A DNA stretch of 12,859 nucleotides, taken from contig JAPLJQ010000367.1 of NCBI GenBank assembly GCA_026388495.1, positions 1 through 12,859 of the forward strand, given 5' to 3'. This document shows, piece after piece, positions 1-7,415 of the stretch. The DNA is from Deltaproteobacteria bacterium. Lineage in GTDB: Bacteria; Desulfobacterota; Syntrophia; Syntrophales; UBA2185. The translations under genes were made by a program, and so were the position numbers. The number at the start of each line of letters is the position of its first letter. The first letter of the stretch is position 1. Below the pieces are notes generated by a model that saw only the letters and a list, made by a program, of their open reading frames with translations, had not been told where the DNA came from and did no database searches.

Positions 1-894
1 CAACTTCAACGTTTGCGCAATGTCTTCTGTAACGTCCTGAACGGAAATTCCCAGCCAGCCCCGGGTGACACTCCCCTTCATTTTGAGATCATTGACAATG
101 CTTTTTGCCGTATTGATGGGTATGGCAAAACCGATCCCCTGCCCATGAGCGACGATGGCTGTGTTGATCCCGATAACGTCACCTTTGAGATTGAACAGGG
201 GCCCCCCACTGTTTCCGGGATTAATGGAGGCATCCGTCTGAATGAAGTTATCATAAGGTCCCGATCCGATGACACGCCCCTTGGCGCTCACGATCCCGGC
301 TGTGACCGTATGATCCAGACCGAAAGGATTGCCGATGGCAAATACCCATTCACCGACCCGCATCTTGTCTGAATCTCCAAACTGAACGACGGGTAATTCC
401 CGGTCCGGATTTATCTTGATCAGGGCGATGTCCGTATTGTGGTCCCTGCCTTTTATTTCTGCATCATATTCTTTCCCGGTTGAAAGTTTGACCTTGATCT
501 TGTCTGCTTTCTCAATGACGTGGTTGTTCGTAAAAATATATCCGTCCCCGGAAATGATGAAACCAGATCCCAGGCTTGTCTGCTTGAACTCTCTTTGAGG
601 ACTATCACCGAAAAACCTTCTGGAAAAATCATCCTGTCCGAAGAATCTCGGAAACGGCGTATCACCTCCGAAAGGCGAACCGGAACGGCCCTTAATTGTC
701 TTCGTGGTACTGATATTGACCACGGTGGGGCTTAATTTTTCCGCCAGATCGGCAAAGGATACAGGAGCCCCCGAAACCCTTTCTGCCGGAAGGGCAAAAG
801 CTTTCCCCACATCAATCGTCACAGGTAAAAAAGAAAGGGCGAGGCAAAAGGCGAACGTGCAAAAAAAATGACTTTTTAAAAGACTCACCATCAT
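1..894 (-). CDS. htrA: HtrA/DegP-family periplasmic serine protease, 3' end outside the window
   Basis: Encodes a trypsin-like endoprotease that degrades or refolds damaged envelope proteins in the periplasm. 298 codons are present from the start to the window edge, in one open frame. Residues 1-35 form a Sec signal peptide with a hydrophobic core and a likely cleavage near AFA. The protease domain has the complete triad: His125 in TNNHVIE, Asp155 in NTDIALIK and Ser229 in NPGNSGGPL. A long Gly/Phe-rich LA-type loop occupies about residues 65-105. The first PDZ domain begins near residue 274 (TRGWLGISVQ) and is cut by the edge, so the number of PDZ domains is unknown. ATG at 892-894 is preceded by a strong purine-rich ribosome site (GGAGGGGG, complement of 901-908); a second ATG follows at once (889-891). 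DegP, DegQ and DegS cannot be told apart here, although a cleavable signal argues against DegS. Confidence 0.96.
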   Translation of the reverse strand, partial: MMVSLLKSHFFCTFAFCLALSFLPVTIDVGKAFALPAERVSGAPVSFADLAEKLSPTVVNISTTKTIKGRSGSPFGGDTPFPRFFGQDDFSRRFFGDSPQREFKQTSLGSGFIISGDGYIFTNNHVIEKADKIKVKLSTGKEYDAEIKGRDHNTDIALIKINPDRELPVVQFGDSDKMRVGEWVFAIGNPFGLDHTVTAGIVSAKGRVIGSGPYDNFIQTDASINPGNSGGPLFNLKGDVIGINTAIVAHGQGIGFAIPINTAKSIVNDLKMKGSVTRGWLGISVQDVTEDIAQTLKL

Positions 895-960
895 CGATAA
901 CCCCCTCCATACGAAAACAGCGAAACTACGAGTATAAATCTGACGATCAGTCTATACAGA

Positions 961-981
961 CCGGGGGACAATGTCCCCCGG
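961..981. terminator. Perfect GC-rich inverted repeat, possible terminator
   Basis: Two 10-base arms, CCGGGGGACA and TGTCCCCCGG, flank a single central A. This would fold as a stem of 8-9 pairs with a tiny loop. It lies 32 nt past the stop of the ferritin-like gene (minus strand) and upstream of htrA (minus strand), as expected for a terminator separating the two. No T-run follows on either strand, so intrinsic termination is not certain. Transcript-end protection or a protein-binding palindrome are alternatives. Confidence 0.5.
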
Positions 982-1013
982 AATCCATCACAATACAAGA
1001 TACAGCAAATCGA

Positions 1014-1478
1014 TCAACCGCCCGCTGTCTGCGGGAAGGCCGTATTCGAGTACAGGTACTCCATCTTTTCCTTATGCTTTAACTCTTCATTTGCCATTTT
1101 GGTCAAAAGGTCTTTCACTTCACCGGCGGGGTAGCTGTCTGCAAGGCTTTTGTAGAAATTGTACGAATTTAGCTCTCGATTTGCAGCAACCAGGTAGACT
1201 TCCGAGCTTTTCATGTTCTTTTTTATATCGGGCTTTTCAATATGCTCGATGATTTTGTAATCGACGGCTGCATTCATTTTCAACTCGGTTGCACAGGACA
1301 GTCCCTTTTGGCAGTTCGTCAGGAAGTCCTTGTGTTTGGCTTCTTCCTGCGCAATGAATTTCAGGTTGTCTTTTGCGTCCTTGTCTTCCACAAGGTTGTA
1401 GAGGCCCATATAAAAATCATATGCCTCTTTTTCCTTGTCAATGGCCATTTTAATGACAGAAGCGAGCGAATTTCCCAT
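1014..1478 (-). CDS. Ferritin-like diiron protein (rubrerythrin domain, no rubredoxin)
   Basis: A 154-residue four-helix-bundle protein of the rubrerythrin/ferritin-like superfamily, whose members reduce peroxide or handle iron in the cytoplasm. Two helix-pair repeats are visible. The first has Glu16 in EKEAYDFY and Glu46/His49 in EEAKHK; the second has Glu102 in RELNSYNFY and Glu132/His135 in EELKHK. These match the six expected diiron ligands, so the site looks intact. The C-terminal rubredoxin domain (two CxxC) of classical rubrerythrin is absent, so an external electron donor would be needed. ATG at 1476-1478 has a good ribosome site GGGAGG (complement of 1489-1494). It lies 115 nt downstream of the UXX-star-like gene on the same strand, with the palindrome at 961-981 beyond its end. 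The substrate is not known. Confidence 0.88.
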   Translation of the reverse strand: MGNSLASVIKMAIDKEKEAYDFYMGLYNLVEDKDAKDNLKFIAQEEAKHKDFLTNCQKGLSCATELKMNAAVDYKIIEHIEKPDIKKNMKSSEVYLVAANRELNSYNFYKSLADSYPAGEVKDLLTKMANEELKHKEKMEYLYSNTAFPQTAGG

Positions 1479-1593
1479 TTTCTATTTTCCTCCCTAATAT
1501 TTATAGTAACGATTAACGGCAACTTCGTAAAAAAGCCTAACGCTGCGAACACACCAATAATATCCGATCAACGATCGAATCCGTTCACACCCC

Positions 1594-1800
1594 TCAGGCG
1601 CCCCCATAACCGATGGTAACCCTGGCGCCCTCCACAATAACCGGCACTTTCCGAACACCGTCAGACAGCTTGAGCATTTCCTGCAGTTTTGCTCCGTCCG
1701 ATTCTACGTCGATGTACCTTGCCCTCTTCCCGTACGCCGAAAGTGCCTTATCGGTGAACGGGCAACCTGATTTACCGTAAATAAGAATTTCTTCCACCAT
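1594..1800 (-). CDS. UXX-star-like (seleno)protein family member, Cys form
   Basis: A 68-residue thioredoxin-fold protein resembling the UXX-star family and short glutaredoxins. It opens with a beta strand and the active-site segment YGKSGCPFT, where Cys13 (codon TGC) stands at the position held by selenocysteine in many relatives. It continues with a DVESD strand/turn, the cis-Pro segment KVPVIVEGARV and the C-terminal GYGGA typical of the family. Cys13 is the only cysteine, so a monothiol mechanism is implied. ATG at 1798-1800 was chosen because GGAGG (complement of 1808-1812) sits 7 nt upstream; the GTG one codon earlier (1801-1803) is less well spaced. The gene is divergent from the NlpC/P60 lipoprotein gene and followed by the ferritin-like gene on the same strand, suggesting a small redox-stress unit. 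The family assignment is by recalled motif, not search. Confidence 0.72.
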   Translation of the reverse strand: MVEEILIYGKSGCPFTDKALSAYGKRARYIDVESDGAKLQEMLKLSDGVRKVPVIVEGARVTIGYGGA

Positions 1801-1865
1801 CACCTCACCTCCAGAAGCAATAATCAGTTACATTGATAGTGTCTGCTCACTAAATAAGATAATTT

Positions 1866-1895
1866 ATTATATCAATCTTTTCCCGTTTATGCCAT
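1866..1895 (-). promoter_or_regulatory. Candidate sigma-70 promoter with extended -10 (minus strand)
   Basis: Read on the minus strand there is a perfect extended -10, TGATATAAT (TATAAT at 1866-1871, TG motif just upstream), and an 18-nt spacer to ATGGCA at 1890-1895, a 4/6 match to the -35 consensus. It is oriented toward the UXX-star-like gene with a leader of about 60 nt. The flanking DNA is AT-rich, so chance matches are possible. Confidence 0.42.
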
Positions 1896-1951
1896 AAAAA
1901 ACTATCCTTTAAGGAGGAAATCTCCCTGCGCGAAATGTATATATAAAAACA

Positions 1952-1980
1952 TTGCACAAAAGATTAAAAACGCCTAATAT
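1952..1980 (+). promoter_or_regulatory. Candidate sigma-70 promoter for the NlpC/P60-acyl-CoA synthetase pair
   Basis: TTGCAC (1952-1957) and TAATAT (1975-1980) are separated by exactly 17 nt, a strong match in sequence and spacing. Transcription would begin near 1987, about 34 nt before the lipoprotein ATG at 2021. This agrees with placing the real start at 2021 rather than at the in-frame alternative start codon at 1952, which lies in the -35 element. Confidence 0.5.
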
Positions 1981-2020
1981 GCCGAGTATAGTCACTTTTC
2001 TGTCACTTATCAAGGCGCCT

Positions 2021-3373
2021 ATGAAACGATTTTTTTTAATCATCATGATCCTGCCGGTTTTTCTTTTATCGGGTTGCTTCGGAACGCCTGAAACGATCAA
2101 GGATATCCGTGATCTCAAGCAGGATCACATGTTTTATATTGACAGATCTGCATCGGATCGCTTGATGATGGCGCCCCCTGACCAGATAAAGATGGATGCC
2201 CGTTACAATACCCTGTATTTTGCTCCCTGGCATCAGACAGAACCTTCCTCATCCCGGGACAAGGTGACAGATACGTTTCAAAAGTTTGAAAAAAATCCCG
2301 GGTATGGTGAAAACGGAAGGAAACATAAAAAATCCTGGATGAAAAATATCCGCACAAATGCACAACTTGACCGGTATCCCAATGCCGGATTCGGAGCCAT
2401 TACCGTCGATAACGCGGACCTGCGGGTTCTTCCCACCCGTAAGCCTTTTTACAGCCGTTATAATATGCTAAACGGATATCCTTTTGATAAATTCCAGGAA
2501 TCTCTTGTCGCCGCCAATACACCTCTCTTTATATCCCATGTGACAAGGGACAAGGCATGGTTTCTGGCAGAAACGCCTTATGCAACAGGATGGATATCGA
2601 GCAGAAGCGTGGCGTTTGTGGATGCCGACTTCATAAAAACATGGGAAAGGGCGCAGTACGCCGTTTTCATCAAGGACAAAACTCCTGTATATGATGATGC
2701 GGGCCAATTTCTCTTTAATGCGCCCCTGGGTTCACTGTTTCCGGAAATGGCGGAAAGCACGGACAGCATTAAGATTCTCGTTGCCGTGGCGGATATGAAT
2801 AAAAAGGCGGTGATCAAAAACGTAACGGTTACAAAAGAGACGGCGGTTACAAAACCCCTGAAATTAACTCCATTCAACATGGCGAAAGTGGCCAATGAAC
2901 TCATCAATGAAACCTATGGCTGGGGTGGACAGTATCAAAACAGAGACTGCTCGGCCATGATAAAAGACCTGTTTGCCCCCTTCGGCATCTGGCTACCCAG
3001 AAACTCGGCGGATCAGGCCAGAGAGGGAGGGACATTTATGGATCTTTCGGATCTTTCTCCGGAAGATAGAGAGATGATGATCCTGAAACACGGCGTCCCC
3101 TACCTGACCTTAATATGGAGAAAGGGGCATATCATGCTATATATCGGGAGTCATGAAGGAACACCTTTGATATTTCACAATTTCTGGGGTGTCCGAACGA
3201 AGGATTTCCTGGGACGGGGAGGTAGAATAATCGTCGGCCATGCCGCCATCACAACGCTTCAACCCGGCATGGAACTTTACAATATTGACCCGTTGCAGGG
3301 CAATTATTTAAATTACGTTTTAGGCATGACCCTGTTAACAAACCCTTCAACCCAAGGAGCTTTAAAACCATGA
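2021..3373 (+). CDS. Lipoprotein NlpC/P60 peptidoglycan hydrolase with bacterial SH3 domains
   Basis: A 450-residue lipoprotein predicted to cleave peptide stems of peptidoglycan (D-Glu/diamino-acid endopeptidase type). Residues 1-19 are a lipoprotein signal ending in the lipobox LLSGC, with Cys19 as the lipid-anchored residue. An N-terminal stabilising segment (about 40-95) is followed by two SH3b-like regions (about 115-200 and 205-275, with DNADLRVLPT and TGWISSRSV) and a C-terminal papain-like domain (about 285-420). Catalytic residues appear as Cys310 in NRDCSAMIKDLF, His370 in KGHIMLYIG and probably His386 in IFHNFWG. This order matches the SH3b1-SH3b2-NlpC/P60 hydrolases known from Desulfovibrio. 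ATG 2021 starts a proper signal peptide; 23 extra in-frame codons upstream are not signal-like. The stop overlaps the next start by 4 nt (ATGA at 3370-3373), implying translational coupling. Confidence 0.9.
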   Translation: MKRFFLIIMILPVFLLSGCFGTPETIKDIRDLKQDHMFYIDRSASDRLMMAPPDQIKMDARYNTLYFAPWHQTEPSSSRDKVTDTFQKFEKNPGYGENGRKHKKSWMKNIRTNAQLDRYPNAGFGAITVDNADLRVLPTRKPFYSRYNMLNGYPFDKFQESLVAANTPLFISHVTRDKAWFLAETPYATGWISSRSVAFVDADFIKTWERAQYAVFIKDKTPVYDDAGQFLFNAPLGSLFPEMAESTDSIKILVAVADMNKKAVIKNVTVTKETAVTKPLKLTPFNMAKVANELINETYGWGGQYQNRDCSAMIKDLFAPFGIWLPRNSADQAREGGTFMDLSDLSPEDREMMILKHGVPYLTLIWRKGHIMLYIGSHEGTPLIFHNFWGVRTKDFLGRGGRIIVGHAAITTLQPGMELYNIDPLQGNYLNYVLGMTLLTNPSTQGALKP

Positions 3374-5523
3374 ATAGTCTTGATGCAATCTTTTCGCCGG
3401 AATCCGTGGTCATCGTCGGCGCCTCCAATACCCCGGGAAAGGTGGGACACGATATTTTCGCCAATATCCTGAGGGGCGGCTATACGGGCACACTCTATCC
3501 CGTCAACCCCAAAGCAAGATCCATCCTCAGTGTGAAGGCTTATCCCACCATTTCAGACATTCCGGATCCCATCGATCTTGCCATCATTATCCTTCCCCCG
3601 GGAGCATCCCTTGCAGCGGTGGAAGAATCCGTCAGGAAGGGGATAAAAGGCATTGTGATTGTTTCCGCCGGTTTCAAGGAAGTCGGTGGAGAGGGGCTTG
3701 AAATTGAAAACAAAATCGTTTCCATCTGCAGAGATGCCGGGGTTCGTCTCGTCGGTCCCAACTGTCTCGGCGTCATCAACCCTGTTTCGTCAGTCAGTCT
3801 GAACGCGAGTTTCTCCGCACGCATGCCGGAGGCGGGAAATATTTCCTTTATTTCCCAGAGTGGAGCCCTGTGCACCGCCGTTCTTGACTTTGCCGCAGAC
3901 AGGGATATCGGATTCTCAAAGTTCATCTCCATCGGGAACAAGGCGGACGTGGATGAACTGGACCTTCTGCAGTATCTCCATGAGGATAGGGACACGGCGG
4001 TGATCATGCTCTACCTTGAAGAGCTCAAAAGGGGCAGGGAATTTATATCCATCGTTAAAGAAATCACCTCGGGATACAGGTCAACGCCGGTTCTGGTCAT
4101 CAAGTCAGGAAGGACCCGGGAAGGGGCAAGAGCGGCAGCTTCTCATACGGGAGCCCTCGCGGGAACGGAGGCGGTGTACGATGCCATCTTCAAGCAGGCG
4201 GGTATCATCCGGGTAGATTCCATCGACGAGCTTTTCGATTTTGCGAATGCCTTTGCCTACAAACAGGAAAGTGCTCTGGGCAAACGGGTCAGAAAGCTGC
4301 CGACAGGAAACCGGGTTGCCATTGTGACCAATGCCGGCGGACCGGGAATTCTGGCAACGGACATGACGGTTTCGTCGGATCTTGAACTCGCCAGCTTCAG
4401 TAAGGAAACCCTGGAATACCTTGCAAGCTATCTTCCGTCGGCTGCAAATGTTCACAACCCCGTTGACATCATCGGAGATGCCTCTCAGGACCGCTACGAA
4501 AACGCCCTGAAAGCGGTCATCAGGGATGAGGGCGTTGACGGGGCTCTCGTCATTCTGACCCCTCAATCCATGACAAACGCCCTTGCCACGGCAGAAGCCA
4601 TTGTTCGTGTCGCCAGAGATTCCCGGAAACCGATCCTCTGTTGCTTCATGGGGATTATCGATGTTTCCGCAGGGGTAAAATATCTTCAGGAATACGGGTA
4701 TCCCGTTTACAGGTTCCCGGAGAACGCCGCAAAAGCCTTTGGAGTCCTCTATAAATATGCCAAATGGCTGCACAGGGAACACCTTTCCCAGTTCGATCTG
4801 ATCCACGACAAGGAACAGGCGGATCGAGTGATCGCACAATATCTTACAGCGGGCAAAACCGTTCTTGGAGAAATGGATTGCACTGAACTCCTCAAGTCTT
4901 ACGGCTTCCATGTCCTCGCCTCTCAACTGGCAAAAAGCGAGGATGAGGCCGCAGAAATCGCAGAAAACATCACCTTTCCCGTCGTCATGAAAATCGTTTC
5001 TCCACAGATTCTGCATAAAACCGATGCCGGTGGAGTGGTCGTCGGCATTAAAAACAAAGAGGATGCAAAAACGGCTTTCCGTGAGATTATGGAGGGAGCG
5101 AATAAATTCAACCCCGATGCCGTGATTGACGGCGTCATGGTTGAGAAAATGGCCAACAGGGGAGAAGAAGTGATCCTGGGAATGAGCCGTATGCCTTATG
5201 GTCCCCTCCTCATGTTCGGCCTCGGCGGTATATTTGTTGAGGTTTTTCAGGATGTCGTGTTCCGCCTCGGTGCGATCGGCCGGAATGAAGCCCACAGGAT
5301 GATCAGAGAAATCAAGGGATACCGGCTTTTAGACGGGTTCCGAGGAAGACCGAAGGCAGACATTGAGGCGCTGGAAAAAGCCATTGTGATTCTGTCGGAT
5401 ATGGCTGCAAACCATCCGGAAATCAAGGAAATGGATATCAACCCCCTTCTTGTCCACCCCGAAGGAGAAGGCACCACTGTAGCGGATTGCAGGATTATCC
5501 TGAAGACAACGGACAACATATGA
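3370..5523 (+). CDS. ADP-forming acyl-CoA synthetase, fused alpha-beta form
   Basis: A 717-residue cytoplasmic enzyme of the NDP-forming acetyl-CoA synthetase superfamily: acyl-CoA + ADP + Pi = acid + CoA + ATP. It is about the usual length of fused alpha-beta members and lacks a GNAT acetyltransferase domain. The CoA-binding Rossmann domain comprises about residues 7-130 (VVIVGASNTPGKVG). A succinyl-CoA-ligase-like domain carries ISQSGALC (161-168) and the phospho-acceptor His259 in ASHTGALAG. NAGGPGILATD is at 321-331. An ATP-grasp beta domain (about 485-712) has SPQILHKTDAGGVVVGI (544-560), GLGGIFVEV (617-625) and EMDINPLLV (687-695). His549 may be the second histidine that relays phosphate. 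AAGGAG (3354-3359) precedes the ATG, which overlaps the upstream stop. The acid substrate cannot be assigned; a role in fermentative or syntrophic energy conservation is inference. Confidence 0.93.
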   Translation: MNSLDAIFSPESVVIVGASNTPGKVGHDIFANILRGGYTGTLYPVNPKARSILSVKAYPTISDIPDPIDLAIIILPPGASLAAVEESVRKGIKGIVIVSAGFKEVGGEGLEIENKIVSICRDAGVRLVGPNCLGVINPVSSVSLNASFSARMPEAGNISFISQSGALCTAVLDFAADRDIGFSKFISIGNKADVDELDLLQYLHEDRDTAVIMLYLEELKRGREFISIVKEITSGYRSTPVLVIKSGRTREGARAAASHTGALAGTEAVYDAIFKQAGIIRVDSIDELFDFANAFAYKQESALGKRVRKLPTGNRVAIVTNAGGPGILATDMTVSSDLELASFSKETLEYLASYLPSAANVHNPVDIIGDASQDRYENALKAVIRDEGVDGALVILTPQSMTNALATAEAIVRVARDSRKPILCCFMGIIDVSAGVKYLQEYGYPVYRFPENAAKAFGVLYKYAKWLHREHLSQFDLIHDKEQADRVIAQYLTAGKTVLGEMDCTELLKSYGFHVLASQLAKSEDEAAEIAENITFPVVMKIVSPQILHKTDAGGVVVGIKNKEDAKTAFREIMEGANKFNPDAVIDGVMVEKMANRGEEVILGMSRMPYGPLLMFGLGGIFVEVFQDVVFRLGAIGRNEAHRMIREIKGYRLLDGFRGRPKADIEALEKAIVILSDMAANHPEIKEMDINPLLVHPEGEGTTVADCRIILKTTDNI

Positions 5524-5549
5524 TGTAAGAAATAAGAGCTTTGAATTTT

Positions 5550-5628
5550 GTCATTTCGAGGAGTGTTAGCGACGAGAAATATTAATGTTATTAAATATAT
5601 TAAGATTTCTCCCTTCGGTCGAAATGAC
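5550..5628. repeat. Palindromic intergenic repeat (MITE/REP-like)
   Basis: The outer arms GTCATTTCGA (5550-5559) and TCGAAATGAC (5619-5628) are exact reverse complements. Inner arms GAGAAAT (5574-5580) and ATTTCTC (5605-5611) also pair, around an AT-rich centre. The wording (GTCATTTCGA, GTTAGCGACGAG, CCTTCGGTCGAAATGAC) resembles dispersed palindromic repeats seen in many copies in deltaproteobacterial and other genomes. Transcribed, it would make a long hairpin between the acyl-CoA synthetase stop and elbB, and might attenuate or terminate transcription there. No second copy is seen in this window. Confidence 0.72.
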
Positions 5629-5702
5629 ACGATTAGTAGTTTTTCCAAAGATAAAGATCTCAACATACAGAAATTTTAAAGAAAATAACTCAGGAGGCAA
5701 AC

Positions 5703-6359
5703 ATGGCAAAAGTAGGTGTCGTCTTAGCTGGTTGTGGTGTGTTTGACGGGGCCGAGATACAAGAGGCGGCCCTGACGCTGCTTTTCCTGGACAGAGCCGG
5801 GGCTGAGATTATCTGCATGGCCCCCAACGTCGATCAGATGGATGTGGTAAACCATATCAAGGGCGAGGCCGTCAGTGAAAAAAGGAATGTCCTGATTGAA
5901 GCCTCCCGCATCGCCAGGGGGGTTATCAAGGACATGAAGGACGTAACATCTGCGGATCTCGATGCTCTTGTGTTCCCGGGAGGGTTCGGAGCGGCAAAGA
6001 ATCTGTGCAATTTTGCCGTGAAAGGGCCGGATTGTGCTGTCAATCCGGAAGTCGAAAGGCTGATCAAAGAGATGCACGGGGCAAAAAAACCCATCGGATT
6101 CATCTGCATCGCCCCGGTGATAGCCGCCAAAGTGTTGGGTTCATTCAACCCCCAGCTCACCATCGGGCATGATCCGGACACAGCGGGCGCCATCGAGAAA
6201 CTGGGGGGGAAACATGTGGCATGCACCGTGGACAACATCGTCGTGGATGCAAAAAACAAAGTGGTGACCACCCCCGCGTACATGCTGGGCCCCACCATCT
6301 CGAAGGTTGCCCTGGGCATTGAGAAGCTGATCGGCGAACTGTTAAAATTAGCCCGTTAA
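5703..6359 (+). CDS. elbB: ElbB, DJ-1/PfpI-superfamily isoprenoid-associated glyoxalase
   Basis: A 218-residue single-domain cytoplasmic protein of the ElbB branch of the class I glutamine amidotransferase-like fold. The family signature GCGVFDGAEIQEA (10-22) replaces the usual N-terminal strand and loop, the PGGFGAAKNL loop is at 92-101, and the nucleophile-elbow cysteine is Cys135 in GFICIAPVIAA. Known ElbB proteins have weak glyoxalase activity and were linked to isoprenoid synthesis; the physiological substrate is unsettled. Length is normal for the family and nothing appears missing. ATG 5703 follows AGGAGG (5692-5697) at 5 nt. It lies 179 nt after the acyl-CoA synthetase gene with the palindromic repeat between them, and 43 nt before truA, so elbB-truA may be co-transcribed. 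Confidence 0.93.
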   Translation: MAKVGVVLAGCGVFDGAEIQEAALTLLFLDRAGAEIICMAPNVDQMDVVNHIKGEAVSEKRNVLIEASRIARGVIKDMKDVTSADLDALVFPGGFGAAKNLCNFAVKGPDCAVNPEVERLIKEMHGAKKPIGFICIAPVIAAKVLGSFNPQLTIGHDPDTAGAIEKLGGKHVACTVDNIVVDAKNKVVTTPAYMLGPTISKVALGIEKLIGELLKLAR

Positions 6360-6402
6360 AAAATAAGGACCCATAAATTCAAGAATTAATTCGAAAGGTT
6401 CC

Positions 6403-7197
6403 ATGTACAAATACAAAATCACCCTCGAATACGATGGAACCAGCTATAGAGGCTGGCAGACGCAGAAAAACGCAAGGAGTGTCCAGGAAACGCTGGCGGA
6501 TACGGCAGAAAAGCTGTTCGGAGCAAAGGTGGATATCCAGGGCGCGGGCCGGACCGACGCCGGCGTCCATGCCCTCAGGCAGGTGGCCCACATGGTAACG
6601 GCAACGTCCATGCCGCCCCGGAAAATCCAGGAAGGCCTGAACGACCGGCTGCCCTCCAATATCAATATCCTTCGCGTCGAGGAAGTGCCCGTGAGCTTTC
6701 ACGCCCGGCATTACGCCGTTTCCAGAAGCTATCTCTATATCATCTCAAAACACCGGACGGCCTTCGGAAAACGTTACGTCTGGTGGGTCCGGGATTTACT
6801 GGACATGGAGAAGATGCGCTCCGCCTGCAGCCTGTTTGAGGGCTTTCACGATTTCGCATCCTTCGCGGACAAACGGATGGATAAGGATGCATCTACAAAG
6901 GTCAAACTGGATGTGGCGGATATCCGGGAAGCGGGCGACCTGATCATCCTGCGCTTCGTCGGTTCTCATTTCCTCTGGAAGATGGTTCGCAGAATAGTGG
7001 GAATTCTTGTCGAAGTGGGCAGGGGAAACCTCCCTTACAATGATGTCAAAAACATGCTGACCCGGTTCTCCGACCTGCCGGCAAAACACACAGCGCCGCC
7101 TTCCGGACTTTTTCTGGAGCGGGTATTATACGAGGGAGACACGGAGAAACCGGCAAAGTCGGTTGGGTTACTTTTTCCCGGCGAACTTTCCCGATGA
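6403..7197 (+). CDS. truA: tRNA pseudouridine(38-40) synthase TruA
   Basis: A 264-residue enzyme that isomerises uridines 38-40 of the tRNA anticodon arm. The N-terminal strand ITLEYDGTSYRGWQTQ is typical. The catalytic aspartate is Asp52 in GRTDAGVHALRQ. Further family blocks are NDRLPSNINI, SFHARHYAVSRSYLYII (with the conserved Tyr/Arg region), SHFLWKMVRRIVGILVEVGRG and APPSGLFLERVLY. Length and motif order are those of a complete gene. ATG 6403 is preceded by a modest GAAAGG (6391-6396). Bases 6732-6833, coding for about residues 111-144, recur almost unchanged at 12583-12684 downstream, evidence of a local rearrangement. The C-terminus runs about 20 residues beyond the conserved core. Confidence 0.96.
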   Translation: MYKYKITLEYDGTSYRGWQTQKNARSVQETLADTAEKLFGAKVDIQGAGRTDAGVHALRQVAHMVTATSMPPRKIQEGLNDRLPSNINILRVEEVPVSFHARHYAVSRSYLYIISKHRTAFGKRYVWWVRDLLDMEKMRSACSLFEGFHDFASFADKRMDKDASTKVKLDVADIREAGDLIILRFVGSHFLWKMVRRIVGILVEVGRGNLPYNDVKNMLTRFSDLPAKHTAPPSGLFLERVLYEGDTEKPAKSVGLLFPGELSR

Positions 7198-7228
7198 TCA
7201 CCGATTGTCTAACCTCAATCCCGTTGTT

Positions 7229-7327
7229 ATGCCGTCAAACAATGAAGCGCCGGCAAAGCGACGAAGAAAGAGGCGGCGGCACTGGAACAAGCTGGGCATC
7301 TTGTTTTTTGCGACTTTCTTCCTTTAG
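7229..7327 (+). pseudogene. Truncated ORF: basic N-terminus plus start of a membrane helix
   Basis: A 32-codon frame begins at ATG 7229 and stops at TAG 7325. It reads as a small polar lead, a strongly basic stretch (AKRRRKRRRHW) and then the beginning of a hydrophobic helix (KLGILFFATFFL), where it ends. This is the look of the cytoplasmic tail and first transmembrane segment of a bitopic inner-membrane protein, such as a class A penicillin-binding protein, rather than of a finished small protein. No clear ribosome site precedes it. It may be the 5' remnant of a gene cut off when the accessory segment arrived. The identity of the parent gene is a guess; a genuine microprotein or a chance frame is possible. 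Confidence 0.35.
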
Positions 7328-7402
7328 ACCGAATAATTTCATTGCTGTAGTAGATTTAAGTGTGAATCGTGATACGGCTTTATGAGATTTCCACTTTTTC
7401 CT

Positions 7403-7409
7403 GAGGGGG
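7403..7409 (+). promoter_or_regulatory. Ribosome-binding site pointing to an AUU start
   Basis: GAGGGGG is a strong Shine-Dalgarno sequence. It is 6 nt from ATT at 7416, the first codon of a frame giving a textbook signal peptide, but only 1 nt from ATG 7411, whose frame stops after 17 codons. Spacing and protein sequence therefore both favour ATT 7416 as start of the TPR-CHAT gene. Confidence 0.6.
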
Positions 7410-7415
7410 TATGCC

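Noticed and set aside
13..735. Plus-strand open frames of 60-119 codons across the left edge
   Set aside because: They overlap antisense to the HtrA frame, which shows a full catalytic triad and signal peptide; their translations show no family features.
1952..2020. Upstream extension of the NlpC/P60 lipoprotein to the alternative start codon at 1952
   Set aside because: The added 23 residues are not part of a signal peptide, overlap a good promoter, and would bury the lipoprotein signal that begins at ATG 2021.
4105..5295. Long minus-strand open frame (396 codons) inside the acyl-CoA synthetase gene
   Set aside because: It is antisense to conserved ATP-grasp and CoA-ligase motifs and has a composition of shadow type (many His, Cys and Arg, no recognisable domain). 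Long antisense frames are common opposite such genes.
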